Shown: positions 1 through 6,269, numbered from the stretch's first letter. The stretch is 7,524 bases of DNA from Bacteroidota bacterium (GCA_026391115.1 JAPLER010000372.1:3950-11473); one strand, 5' to 3'. Notes: a model not told the origin generated them from the letters alone. A program made the numbers and translations.

Positions 1-1002
1 TGGAAAGGTCAAACACAAGAAGAAGCTGATTGGTGTATTGAACAAACTTTATTCTTTGGTGGTGCAGACAGACCTTTGAATATGATTTTGGATGATGGTG
101 GTGATTTAACAAATATGGTTTTTGATGTTTACCCTGAATTAATATCTAATATTAAAGGTTTAAGCGAAGAAACTACAACAGGTGTTCACCGTTTATATGA
201 AAGAATGGCTAAAGGTACTTTACCTATTCCTGCGATTAACGTAAACGACAGTGTTACTAAATCTAAATTTGATAATAAATACGGTTGTAAAGAATCTTTG
301 GTAGATTCTATAAGAAGAGCAACAGATGTAATGATGGCTGGTAAAGTTGCAGTTGTAGGTAGTTATGGTGATGTGGGTAAAGGAAGTGCTGCTAGTTTAG
401 CTGGTGCTGGTTGCCGTGTAATTGTTACTGAGATTGATCCTATTTGTGCTTTACAAGCTGCAATGGATGGTTTTGAAGTAAAACCAATGATTAAAGCAGT
501 AGCTGAAGCTGATATAGTTGTTACTGCAAGTGGTTGTAGAGATTTGATTACTGAAAAACATTTCAGATTAATGAAAGACAAAGCGATTGTTTGTAATATT
601 GGTCACTTTGATATTGAAATTGATATGGCTTGGTTAAACACAAATTATGGTCATACAAAAGATACTATTAAACCACAAGTTGATATTTACAATATTGATG
701 GTAAAGATGTAATTATCTTGGCAGAAGGTAGATTGGTAAACTTAGGTTGTGCTACTGGTCATCCAAGTTTTGTAATGAGTAATTCATTTGCTAACCAAAC
801 TTTGGCTCAGTTAGAACTTTGGACAAATACTGCTGCTTACGAAAATCAAGTGTATGTATTACCAAAACATCTTGATGAAAAAGTGGCTCGTTTACACCTT
901 GCAAAAATTGGTGTTGAATTAGATGAGTTAACTACTGAACAAGCTGCTTACTTGGGTATTCCACAAAATGGTCCTTTTAAAAGCGAGCATTACAGATACT
1001 AG
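1..1002 (+). CDS. ahcY: Adenosylhomocysteinase (S-adenosyl-L-homocysteine hydrolase), 5'-truncated by the window edge
   Basis: Reversibly cleaves S-adenosylhomocysteine to adenosine and homocysteine in the cytosol, removing the product inhibitor of SAM-dependent methyltransferases. The frame is open from base 1 and gives 333 residues. Full-length enzymes have roughly 430-470, so about 100 or more N-terminal residues lie outside the window. Visible family signatures are LDDGGDLTN (fragment residues 30-38), EETTTGVHRL (56-65), SVTKSKFDN (84-92, holding the Lys and Asp that contact substrate in known enzymes), the NAD-binding GSYGDVGKGSA loop (120-130) followed by an acidic residue in VTEIDP, and the C-terminal HYRY that reaches into the neighbouring subunit's cofactor site. 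The gene ends at TAG, 22 bases before a strong terminator, so it is the last gene of its transcript. Identification is secure. Confidence 0.97.
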   Translation, partial: WKGQTQEEADWCIEQTLFFGGADRPLNMILDDGGDLTNMVFDVYPELISNIKGLSEETTTGVHRLYERMAKGTLPIPAINVNDSVTKSKFDNKYGCKESLVDSIRRATDVMMAGKVAVVGSYGDVGKGSAASLAGAGCRVIVTEIDPICALQAAMDGFEVKPMIKAVAEADIVVTASGCRDLITEKHFRLMKDKAIVCNIGHFDIEIDMAWLNTNYGHTKDTIKPQVDIYNIDGKDVIILAEGRLVNLGCATGHPSFVMSNSFANQTLAQLELWTNTAAYENQVYVLPKHLDEKVARLHLAKIGVELDELTTEQAAYLGIPQNGPFKSEHYRY

Positions 1003-1024
1003 TTTTTAGTTTGATTTTTTATAG

Positions 1025-1063
1025 AAACACAGTTTTGGTATACATCAAAGCTGTGTTTTTTTT
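1025..1063 (+). terminator. Rho-independent terminator after ahcY
   Basis: AAACACAGTTTTG (1025-1037) pairs with CAAAGCTGTGTTT (1046-1058) in a 13-bp stem containing one G-U pair, with an 8-nt loop (1038-1045). A run of eight T (1056-1063) begins within the stem base and continues past it. The position just downstream of the ahcY stop and the orientation of the T-run fit termination of plus-strand transcription before bamD. Confidence 0.88.
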
Positions 1064-1103
1064 AGTTTTATTTAAGTTTTAGAAACGTAATAATTAGATT
1101 CAA

Positions 1104-1136
1104 TTGCATTTCTTTGCTGCTAATCATTTACTTTCG
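1104..1136 (+). promoter_or_regulatory. Putative Bacteroidota-type promoter for bamD
   Basis: TACTTTCG at 1129-1136 matches the Bacteroidota -7 consensus TAnnTTTG at all but one fixed position. A TTG at 1104-1106 lies 22 bases upstream as a candidate -33 element, slightly wider than the usual 19-21. The box ends 9 bases before the ATG at 1146, so the transcript would have almost no leader. The site follows the ahcY terminator, where a new promoter is expected. Based on motif match only. Confidence 0.45.
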
Positions 1137-1145
1137 CAATCTTTT

Positions 1146-1994
1146 ATGAAAAGACTGGTTTTATTATTACTTGTTTGTATTACATTTTCCTCTTGTTTTT
1201 TTAAGAAACATAAAACATTCAATAAGAGTAAAAGTTTTAGTAAGATTTTTAAAAGTACAGATAATGAGTACAGATATAAAATGGCCGAAGAATATTACAC
1301 TGAGAAGAAATATAGTTTTGCTTTACAGTTATATGAAGATTTGTATGCATTTTTAAAAGGAACAGACAGGTATGAAGAAATGTATTTTAAAAGTGCCAAC
1401 TGCTTTTATTTTTTGAATGATTATTTGAATGCAGAGAATTATTATAAAAGTTTTGTTGAAACATTTCCCGGTAGTAAAAGAAGTGAAGATGCTGAATATT
1501 TGAGAGCTTATTGTTATTTTAAACAATCCCCAAAATTAGATTTAGACCAAACATCAACTACTAAATCTATGGCATTGATGCAATCATTTATTAATGGGCA
1601 TCCCAATTCTATAAGAGTAAAAGAAGCAACTGGAATATTAGATCTTTGTAGAGAAAAACTGGAAGTAAAAGAATATAAAGCAGCACAATTGTATTATAAT
1701 TTAGGTTACTTTAAAGCAGCAGCAATTGCTTTTGAAAATGTAGCTGAGAATTATCCTGACAGTAAAATAGCTGATGAGTATAAATACCAAGTTATACTTT
1801 GTTACAACAAATATGCTGAGATGAGTTTTGAAGAAAAGCAAGAAGAGAGATATAGTAAAGTTTTGTCTGAATGTTCTGAATTTATTGAAAGATTTGCAGA
1901 TAGTAAACATATATCAGAAATTAGAAAAATAAAAACACAAACACTAAATATTTTAAATACCAAAAAAAATGAGCAAGTTAAGAAGACAAATTAA
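1146..1994 (+). CDS. bamD: Outer membrane protein assembly factor BamD (TPR lipoprotein)
   Basis: Predicted periplasmic-facing lipoprotein of the BAM complex, which with BamA inserts beta-barrel proteins into the outer membrane. The 282-residue product starts with a type II signal peptide: MKR, a Leu/Val-rich core, then FSSC with the lipidated Cys at residue 17. The rest is alpha-helical TPR-like repeats at about 43-75, 78-112, 115-153, 175-210 and 213-254. They include the family-typical FPGSKRSEDAEY turn (107-118) and the SPKLDLDQTSTTKSM segment (128-142), which matches the YfiO/BamD region where chains of partner helices pack. The ATG at 1146 is chosen over an in-frame TTG at 1104 because it puts the signal peptide at the N-terminus and because a promoter-like box lies between the two. 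The last 26 bp overlap rpoZ. The C-terminus is Lys/Asn-rich. Confidence 0.9.
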   Translation: MKRLVLLLLVCITFSSCFFKKHKTFNKSKSFSKIFKSTDNEYRYKMAEEYYTEKKYSFALQLYEDLYAFLKGTDRYEEMYFKSANCFYFLNDYLNAENYYKSFVETFPGSKRSEDAEYLRAYCYFKQSPKLDLDQTSTTKSMALMQSFINGHPNSIRVKEATGILDLCREKLEVKEYKAAQLYYNLGYFKAAAIAFENVAENYPDSKIADEYKYQVILCYNKYAEMSFEEKQEERYSKVLSECSEFIERFADSKHISEIRKIKTQTLNILNTKKNEQVKKTN

Positions 1995-2328
1995 TGCAAA
2001 TACACCAAGTGTTGTTGAAACTAAGCATCTTTTAGACATAAAAGAAGTTACTGGTAATTTGTATGAATCTATTTCTATCATTTCTAGAAGAGCTAACCAA
2101 ATTAATGTAACTCTTAAAGAAGAGTTGCATAACAAATTGGAAGAATTTGCTAGCCACACTGATAGCTTAGAAGAAGTACACGAAAATAAAGAGCAAATTG
2201 AAATTTCTCGTGCTTATGATCCAACCCACTTGACAAAGAAGTGTTCCTCAAATGAGATATTATCTTCGTTAAAATCTTTATTAAAGATACCAAAGAAAGT
2301 ACTACCTGTACCACTCATTGCAGCATAA
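1969..2328 (+). CDS. rpoZ: DNA-directed RNA polymerase omega subunit, with an atypical C-terminal tail
   Basis: Small RNA polymerase subunit that clamps the beta' C-terminus and aids enzyme assembly. Residues 1-83 look like a normal Bacteroidota omega: the core helix TGNLYESISIISRRANQI (28-45), then VTLKEELHNKLEEFA and LEEVHENKEQIEISRAY (68-84 region). From memory, relatives continue with a conserved YERLPKPTLIAT-like tail and end near 105-112 residues. Here the match stops at Tyr83, and residues 84-119 are encoded on the strand opposite the last codons of ispE, so this tail looks acquired by read-through and not ancestral. The start overlaps the end of bamD by 26 bp, suggesting translational coupling. 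bamD-rpoZ adjacency is common in the phylum, usually followed by a coaBC-like gene, which is absent here. Omega identity is firm; the true tail is uncertain. Confidence 0.88.
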   Translation: MSKLRRQINANTPSVVETKHLLDIKEVTGNLYESISIISRRANQINVTLKEELHNKLEEFASHTDSLEEVHENKEQIEISRAYDPTHLTKKCSSNEILSSLKSLLKIPKKVLPVPLIAA

Positions 2329-3038
2329 ACAGCACCTTTTGCATATAATATGTCTTTTATATTTTGCAAAGAAGGATAAACATTAAAGATGGGTTTTTCA
2401 AAATCATTCACCAAATTATTTACCCAAGAAGTTATAGGTTGTTGTATAATTTCTTTGATTGAAATGGATGGTTTAGAAGGTTTAATATTGGTAAATGCCT
2501 GAGCTGTTGAAATATGAATTCCAGGATTTACAATAAGAATTTTATAGTTTGTTAAATCTATTTCAATTGGTTGCAACTCCTCTCCTCTTGATGTTGCAAA
2601 ACAAGGTTTATTTATGATAAAAAAAGGACAGTCACTGCCCAATACCAAAGCATATTCCAATAATTTTTCCTCTGTAATTTGTAGATTGAATTTTGTATTT
2701 AACAATTGTAAAGTAAATGCTGCATCTGCACTGCCACCACCTAAACCTGCACCCATTGGTATTTGTTTATGCAAGTGCATTTTAATAGCTGGCAAATCGT
2801 AGTCTTGTTTTAAAAGATGATACGCTTTTACGCATAAATTATTTTGATTAGTTGTATCTATTATTAAACCAGAGCTACTAAAACCAACATCCTCAACAGC
2901 ATTAGCGTTTATAATAATTTCGAGTATATCGTTTAGAGCAATAGGCAAAAAAACGGTTTCCAAATTATGAAAACCATCTGATCTTTTTTCTACAATATTT
3001 AAACCTAAATTAATTTTTGCGTTAGGGAAAACAACCAT
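2214..3038 (-). CDS. ispE: 4-(cytidine 5'-diphospho)-2-C-methyl-D-erythritol kinase
   Basis: GHMP-superfamily kinase that phosphorylates the 2-hydroxyl of CDP-methylerythritol using ATP, the fourth step of the MEP route to isopentenyl diphosphate, in the cytosol. The 274 residues are full length for the family. Motif 1 is PNAKINLGLNI (5-15) with the presumed catalytic Lys8. The ATP-binding glycine loop is PMGAGLGGGSADAA (94-107). GSDCPFF (134-140) supplies the catalytic Asp136. Motif 3 is AAMSGTGSTFFGIF (239-252). The protein ends FFVKWVGS, a usual type of ending for Bacteroidota IspE, so this gene seems intact. It is the last of three minus-strand genes, 18 bases after the dehydratase. Its final 115 bp, including its TAA at 2214-2216, lie inside the convergent rpoZ reading frame. 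Confidence 0.95.
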   Translation of the reverse strand: MVVFPNAKINLGLNIVEKRSDGFHNLETVFLPIALNDILEIIINANAVEDVGFSSSGLIIDTTNQNNLCVKAYHLLKQDYDLPAIKMHLHKQIPMGAGLGGGSADAAFTLQLLNTKFNLQITEEKLLEYALVLGSDCPFFIINKPCFATSRGEELQPIEIDLTNYKILIVNPGIHISTAQAFTNIKPSKPSISIKEIIQQPITSWVNNLVNDFEKPIFNVYPSLQNIKDILYAKGAVYAAMSGTGSTFFGIFNKDFNEDNISFEEHFFVKWVGS

Positions 3039-3056
3039 TATAAATGTTTATTTCTT

Positions 3057-3299
3057 TTAAATTTTTTGCCCAAAGATTGCATCAATTTTGGCTGCAAGTA
3101 ATTCATCTTTTTCTGTAACAATATCTCCTGCATCGTGAGTGTTTAAAGATATTTCAACAGTATTCCACACATTTGACCAATTAGGATGATGATTCATTTT
3201 TTCTGCTTCAAAAGCAACTCTTGTCATAAAAGCAAAAGCTTCTGAAAAATTATTGAATGTAAATTTTTTATATAATTTATTGTCTAAATTCTGCCACAT
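3057..3299 (-). CDS. 4a-hydroxytetrahydrobiopterin dehydratase (pterin-4a-carbinolamine dehydratase)
   Basis: Dehydrates 4a-hydroxytetrahydropterin to quinonoid dihydropterin, classically recycling the cofactor of aromatic amino acid hydroxylases. The 80-residue product carries the family active-site pattern: EKMNHHPNW (33-41) with the paired histidines 37 and 38, an aromatic at Trp45, His55 in NTHDAGDIVTEKD (53-65), and the downstream Asp residues. It lacks the first 15-20 residues of the ~95-110 residue proteobacterial and animal forms. Short versions beginning MW are, as I recall, normal in Bacteroidota, so this is not a truncation. It lies 13 bases after the preceding gene's stop and 18 bases before ispE. 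No hydroxylase gene is visible, so its substrate partner here cannot be told from context. Confidence 0.9.
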   Translation of the reverse strand: MWQNLDNKLYKKFTFNNFSEAFAFMTRVAFEAEKMNHHPNWSNVWNTVEISLNTHDAGDIVTEKDELLAAKIDAIFGQKI

Positions 3300-3312
3300 A
3301 TTATCATTTTTT

Positions 3313-3747
3313 TTAAAAGACTAAATTGCCTTTGTTTTTAATTTTTTCATTCGTCAGCTCTGCTACCAGTTGCACGCTAGCAATTGTTTTAATGGCATCA
3401 ATTAACCAAGTACATTTCCTTTCTTCAACAACTTCACCTTTCATTAACCACAAAAAATCCATATTTCTAAACTCAGGCAATAAATATTCACCATCGTAAT
3501 GATTGTAATACAAATAGTGTGTTAATGCTGTTTCTGGTTCATTAAATTCATATACGTTGAAATAGTAATCTCTATTTTTTTTCTTGAGTTGAATTTCAAT
3601 TTCGTTGTTTAATTTAAAAGCGGTTCCAATAACATTATTTACTTGCCAACAAAAATGGTAATTCTTTATTGGAGCCATTATACCCAATAACCTTGTTGTA
3701 TCAAAAAAATCTTCAATTAATCTGTCTTGGTCTAGTTTTAGTTTCAT
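3313..3747 (-). CDS. IPExxxVDY family protein (function unknown)
   Basis: Resembles the Bacteroidota-restricted IPExxxVDY family, named for a short central motif and of unknown function. The 144-residue protein shows the family layout: an N-terminal MKLKLDQD segment, the FFDTTRLLGIMAP then KNYHFCWQVNN block (14-38) that in relatives reads roughly as LIGI..H..DYRLCWALN, a Phe/Tyr-rich middle with NVYEF, and the name-giving position as LLPEFRNMDFLWLMKG (89-104). Here Ile is replaced by Leu, Val by Met and Tyr by Phe. No signal peptide or membrane segment is seen, so it is probably cytosolic. It is the promoter-proximal gene of a unit with the dehydratase and ispE. In other Bacteroidota it is, as I recall, often near acpP/rnc/fabF or pyruvate kinase genes, which are not seen here. 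Confidence 0.72.
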   Translation of the reverse strand: MKLKLDQDRLIEDFFDTTRLLGIMAPIKNYHFCWQVNNVIGTAFKLNNEIEIQLKKKNRDYYFNVYEFNEPETALTHYLYYNHYDGEYLLPEFRNMDFLWLMKGEVVEERKCTWLIDAIKTIASVQLVAELTNEKIKNKGNLVF

Positions 3748-3934
3748 CTATCCAATTGAAATTTACAATCAAAACAAAAATAAGAGTATGTTATACATTA
3801 TAATTTTTTATTTACTCTATTAAATGTTTTGTTAATTAATGAATAGAAAACCTAAAGTTTTCCTAAAATTTTTTATGTAAGCAACTTTATAAAATACATT
3901 TCGTTTATTTGTTAACGCAACTAATAAAAAGTAT
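3748..3934. promoter_or_regulatory. Divergent intergenic region
   Basis: These 187 bases separate two divergently transcribed units (ispE unit to the left, proton-channel genes to the right), so promoters for both directions should lie here. The sequence is very AT-rich and has no RNA-gene-like structure or obvious operator. The best rightward candidate is TACATTTC (3895-3902), one mismatch from TAnnTTTG and 32 bases before the ATG, without a clear -33 partner. The best leftward candidate is the TATTTTTG box at 3775-3782. Confidence 0.5.
3775..3782 (-). promoter_or_regulatory. Candidate -7 box for the minus-strand ispE unit
   Basis: Read on the minus strand this is TATTTTTG, a full match to the Bacteroidota -7 consensus TAnnTTTG, ending 27 bases before the ATG of the IPExxxVDY gene. 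No TTG-type -33 element is visible at the expected spacing, and an AT-rich region will contain such matches by chance, so this is only a candidate. Confidence 0.3.
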
Positions 3935-4603
3935 ATGCTATTACATCTTTTGCAAATTCCAACAACAGCACCAATTGCAGGTGCAGACAAAATTTCCTTA
4001 CTTGATTTGTTACAAAAAGGTGGTTGGATAATGTATCCACTTTACATTCTTTTAATTCTTACTGTTTTTTTCTTTTTTGAAAGAATAATTGCAATAAGAA
4101 AGGCTGCAAAAATTGATGATAGTTTTATGAATATAATTAGAGATAATATCGTTTCTGGAAATATTGCAGCAGCAAGAAGCTTAGCTAAGAACACTAGTAA
4201 TTCTGTTGCTAAAATGATAGACAAAGGGATTCAAAGAATTGGCAAACCCATTGAGTCAATAGAACGTAGTATGGAAAATGTGGGTAAGCTTGAAATGTAT
4301 AAAATGGAACGTAACCTTTCTATTTTATCTTTAATTGCAGGTATTGCTCCAATGTTTGGATTTTTAGGAACTATTGTTGGTATGATTCAATTATTTTATA
4401 ACATCAATAATAGCGGATTTGAGTTGAACACGATAGCTGGCGGTATCTATGTAAAAATGATAACTAGTGGTAGTGGTTTAATTGTAGGTTTAATTGCCTA
4501 TGTTGCTCATAATGTATTAAGCACACAAATTGAAAAAACTGCTTTTAAAATGGAACAAGCTAGTACAGAATTTTTAGATGTGTTACAAGAACCAACTAAA
4601 TAA
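3935..4603 (+). CDS. MotA/TolQ/ExbB family proton channel protein
   Basis: Inner-membrane subunit of a proton-motive-force motor of the ExbB-ExbD / TolQ-TolR class, which energises TonB-dependent uptake or the cell envelope. The 222-residue protein has the three-helix plan: a short periplasmic N-terminus, TM1 at about 31-54 (GGWIMYPLYILL onward to the FFFFERIIAI end), a large cytoplasmic loop with helices (55-125), TM2 at about 128-155 containing IAGIAPMFGFLGTIVGMI, and TM3 at about 165-196 with MITSGSGLIVGLIAYVAHN. TM2 and TM3 carry the Gly-rich packing and the small/hydroxyl residues that line the proton path in this family. It lies 5 bases before the ExbD-like gene, forming a two-gene operon. 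Sequence alone does not separate ExbB from TolQ, so no symbol is given. Confidence 0.9.
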   Translation: MLLHLLQIPTTAPIAGADKISLLDLLQKGGWIMYPLYILLILTVFFFFERIIAIRKAAKIDDSFMNIIRDNIVSGNIAAARSLAKNTSNSVAKMIDKGIQRIGKPIESIERSMENVGKLEMYKMERNLSILSLIAGIAPMFGFLGTIVGMIQLFYNINNSGFELNTIAGGIYVKMITSGSGLIVGLIAYVAHNVLSTQIEKTAFKMEQASTEFLDVLQEPTK

Positions 4604-4608
4604 TTAAA

Positions 4609-5010
4609 ATGAATATTAGAAAAAAATTAAGGGAAAAACCTAATTTACATACTGGTGCTTTGAATGATATTTTATTCATTCTTTTATTGTTTTTCTTAAT
4701 AGTGTCTACACTTGCTAATCCAAATGTTGTTAAAGTAAATAACCCAAAAGGTAAATCTGATACAAAAGCAAAACAAAATATTGTTGTATCTATTGATAAA
4801 GAAAATAAAATTTATATCAATCAAACATTAGTTGCAGAAAATCAATTGGACACATTGATTAATGCTGAAGTGATTAAAGCAAAACAATTTTTAGATACTC
4901 CTTCTGTTGTAGTAAATGCAGATACAATTTCATACACAGGAAGTTTTTTTAAGATAATGGCTTCTGCTAAAAGAGCAGGTGCTAAAGTTGTTGCAAGTGT
5001 AAAACCATAA
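4609..5010 (+). CDS. ExbD/TolR family biopolymer transport protein
   Basis: Partner of the upstream channel protein: a single-span inner-membrane protein whose transmembrane Asp carries protons through the ExbB/TolQ pentamer. The 133 residues comprise a basic cytoplasmic N-terminus (MNIRKKLREK), one membrane helix at about 20-36 beginning LNDILFILLLFFLIVST with the key Asp20, then ANPNVVKVNNP and a periplasmic domain (about 45-133) with VVSIDKENKIYIN and the VVVNADTISYTGSFFKIM stretch. The THTGALNDI-like entry to the helix and the short length match the Bacteroidota variety. No TonB or Pal-type gene follows; the next gene, rimM, converges with only 6 bases between stop codons. Confidence 0.9.
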   Translation: MNIRKKLREKPNLHTGALNDILFILLLFFLIVSTLANPNVVKVNNPKGKSDTKAKQNIVVSIDKENKIYINQTLVAENQLDTLINAEVIKAKQFLDTPSVVVNADTISYTGSFFKIMASAKRAGAKVVASVKP

Positions 5011-5016
5011 ATTGAT

Positions 5017-5532
5017 TTACATATAAATTTCTAATAAGCCATTAGGAAGCCTCAATTCTATTTTTCTATTCTTATTATCAACATTAATTAAGTTGTCTTC
5101 GTGCATTGGCAAATACACTTCTTTTTCTTTATACATTACTGTTAACAAAATTTGATGAGGTTGTTCTATAACCTCTTTTACAAGCCCTATTAAATCATCT
5201 TCATTATATACTTCGTAGCCTAATAATGCGATGGAAGATTTTATATCAACTAGCTTATCAAAATCTGTATTGGTAAGCCAAACAGGTCTACTCACTAATC
5301 TTTTTGCTGCTTCTTTAGAATTAATATCTTCAAATAAAACATAAGATTCATCAATAGTTTTTGCTTTTACACTTTTAATAAAAAACGGCAAAAGTGCATT
5401 CTTTGTTTGTTCTACAAAAATAGCTTCAACGCCTTTAAACGCTGCTTTCTTACCTAAGTTATGTTGTACAATTACTTCTCCTGAAAGACCAAAAGTAGCA
5501 ACTATTTTTCCTATTTTAATATGAGAATACAA
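5017..5532 (-). CDS. rimM: Ribosome maturation factor RimM
   Basis: Binds the 30S head (S19, helix 31/33b region) and assists 16S rRNA processing and small-subunit assembly. The 171-residue product is full length, with the N-terminal RimM barrel domain at about 5-85 (IKIGKIVATFGLSGEV start) and the C-terminal PRC-barrel domain at about 95-171 (LLGYEVYNEDDLIGLVKEV, then YLPMHEDNLINVD and the terminal LPNGLLEIYM). The start is taken as TTG (5532-5530): an in-frame TAA lies upstream at 5550-5548, no ATG or GTG occurs in between, and the next ATG is deep in the protein. The usual partners rpsP and trmD are not next to it here. It is separated from the upstream minus-strand gene by a terminator and likely has its own promoter. 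Confidence 0.93.
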   Translation of the reverse strand: MYSHIKIGKIVATFGLSGEVIVQHNLGKKAAFKGVEAIFVEQTKNALLPFFIKSVKAKTIDESYVLFEDINSKEAAKRLVSRPVWLTNTDFDKLVDIKSSIALLGYEVYNEDDLIGLVKEVIEQPHQILLTVMYKEKEVYLPMHEDNLINVDNKNRKIELRLPNGLLEIYM

Positions 5533-5558
5533 TGTATTAATATTGTTTTAATGTGCAG

Positions 5559-5596
5559 CAAAACAAAAACAGGCTATTGATTTCAATAACCTGTTT
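5559..5596 (-). terminator. Intrinsic terminator downstream of the YdeI-like gene
   Basis: AAACAGG (5567-5573) pairs with CCTGTTT (5590-5596) and TATTG (5575-5579) with CAATA (5584-5588), giving a 12-bp stem with one internal mismatch and a 4-base loop. On the minus strand the stem is followed by a T-rich tract (TTTTTGTTTTG, down to about 5559), so it should end transcripts coming from the YdeI-like gene before rimM. On the plus strand the 3' side lacks a comparable T-run. Confidence 0.8.
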
Positions 5597-5617
5597 CATA
5601 AATTTATTTTAAAAAAA

Positions 5618-6269
5618 TTATTTCTCCATTGGCGTTTTTTTGCCAGCCATTAATTTTTCAATTACCGAGTCTAATCTTCTTTGTTTGGTTTCTTCCTTTT
5701 TAGCTCCTTCTATCCAAACCAAATATTCTTTTTGGTGAGATGGAGAAAGTGATGAAAAAATTTCTTTTGCTTGTTTGTGTTTTACAAATGCTTTTTCCAA
5801 AACGCTTGGTGTAATCAACCTTTTCCGCTGTGGTTGTTTTTTCTTTAGCATCATTATTTTTTGGTGCTACAACAGTTGTTGTACCTGATTTTTTAAATCG
5901 CATAGCACTCCACATATGATCTAAATCTACAAGACTAATACCCTCATAATTATTTTGTGTGAAGAAATCCCAACTACTTTCTCTATTCAAATCACTTACA
6001 ATCTTGCTTGTAACTTTTGGATAAGCTACCCACAATTTCGTATCATCTTTAAGTGCAGGCATTACTTCCTTCATAATATTAATCAACTGATTTTGATTGA
6101 TTGCAAACACTAAAGCAAAATCAACTTTTCTGGTTCTAACTAAGGGAGTAACATTTTTTGCGTAAGAAAGTTTGGCAAATTGTTTTTCAATGGCTGATGG
6201 AAGACCTTGTATTAACAAATTTCTTTCATCCTGTAGTTGAAGTTTTTCCAACAATGTTAAATTCGACAT
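5618..6269 (-). pseudogene. YdeI/OmpD-associated family protein, interrupted by a +1-base frameshift
   Basis: Two overlapping minus-strand frames make up one protein. Frame A (6269-5700) gives a conserved-looking N-terminal domain, residues 1-127, from MSNLTLLEKLQLQDE through VWSAMRFKK-like HMWSAMRFKK, then a low-complexity linker and a tail with no family likeness. Frame B (ATG at 5854, stop at 5618) gives the C-terminal OmdA-type domain of YdeI proteins: LITPSVLEKAFVKHKQA, then LSPSHQKEYLVWIEGAKK and EETKQRRLDSVIEKLMAGKK. Removing one A from the A6 run (minus strand; 5842-5837) joins the frames into a 216-residue protein reading DAKEKQPQRKRLITPS across the join, a length and order normal for this Bacteroidota type. 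The family is loosely linked to stress and peptide resistance; its biochemical role is not established. It may be a true pseudogene, a sequencing error, or rescued by slippage. A terminator follows. Confidence 0.8.
5837..5842 (-). other. A6 homopolymer at the frameshift of the YdeI-like gene
   Basis: T6 on the plus strand (A6 on the coding minus strand), preceded by another A3G, inside the linker between the two domains. Loss of one A here exactly restores one continuous frame. This places the likely lesion or sequencing error, although any one-base change elsewhere in the linker would do the same. Confidence 0.6.

Noticed and set aside
363..581. Minus-strand open frame inside ahcY
   Set aside because: It is antisense to the conserved NAD-binding region of ahcY and its translation has no recognisable domain; it is a shadow of the real gene.
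1104..1145. In-frame TTG start extending BamD by 14 residues
   Set aside because: It would bury the lipoprotein signal peptide behind extra residues, and a promoter-like box lies between TTG and the ATG at 1146.
5830..5850. Programmed ribosomal frameshifting in the YdeI-like gene
   Set aside because: Joining the frames needs a +1 shift. The A-run is not set in the codon register of a classic -1 slippery heptamer (codons read GAA AAA ACA), and no stimulatory structure is apparent.
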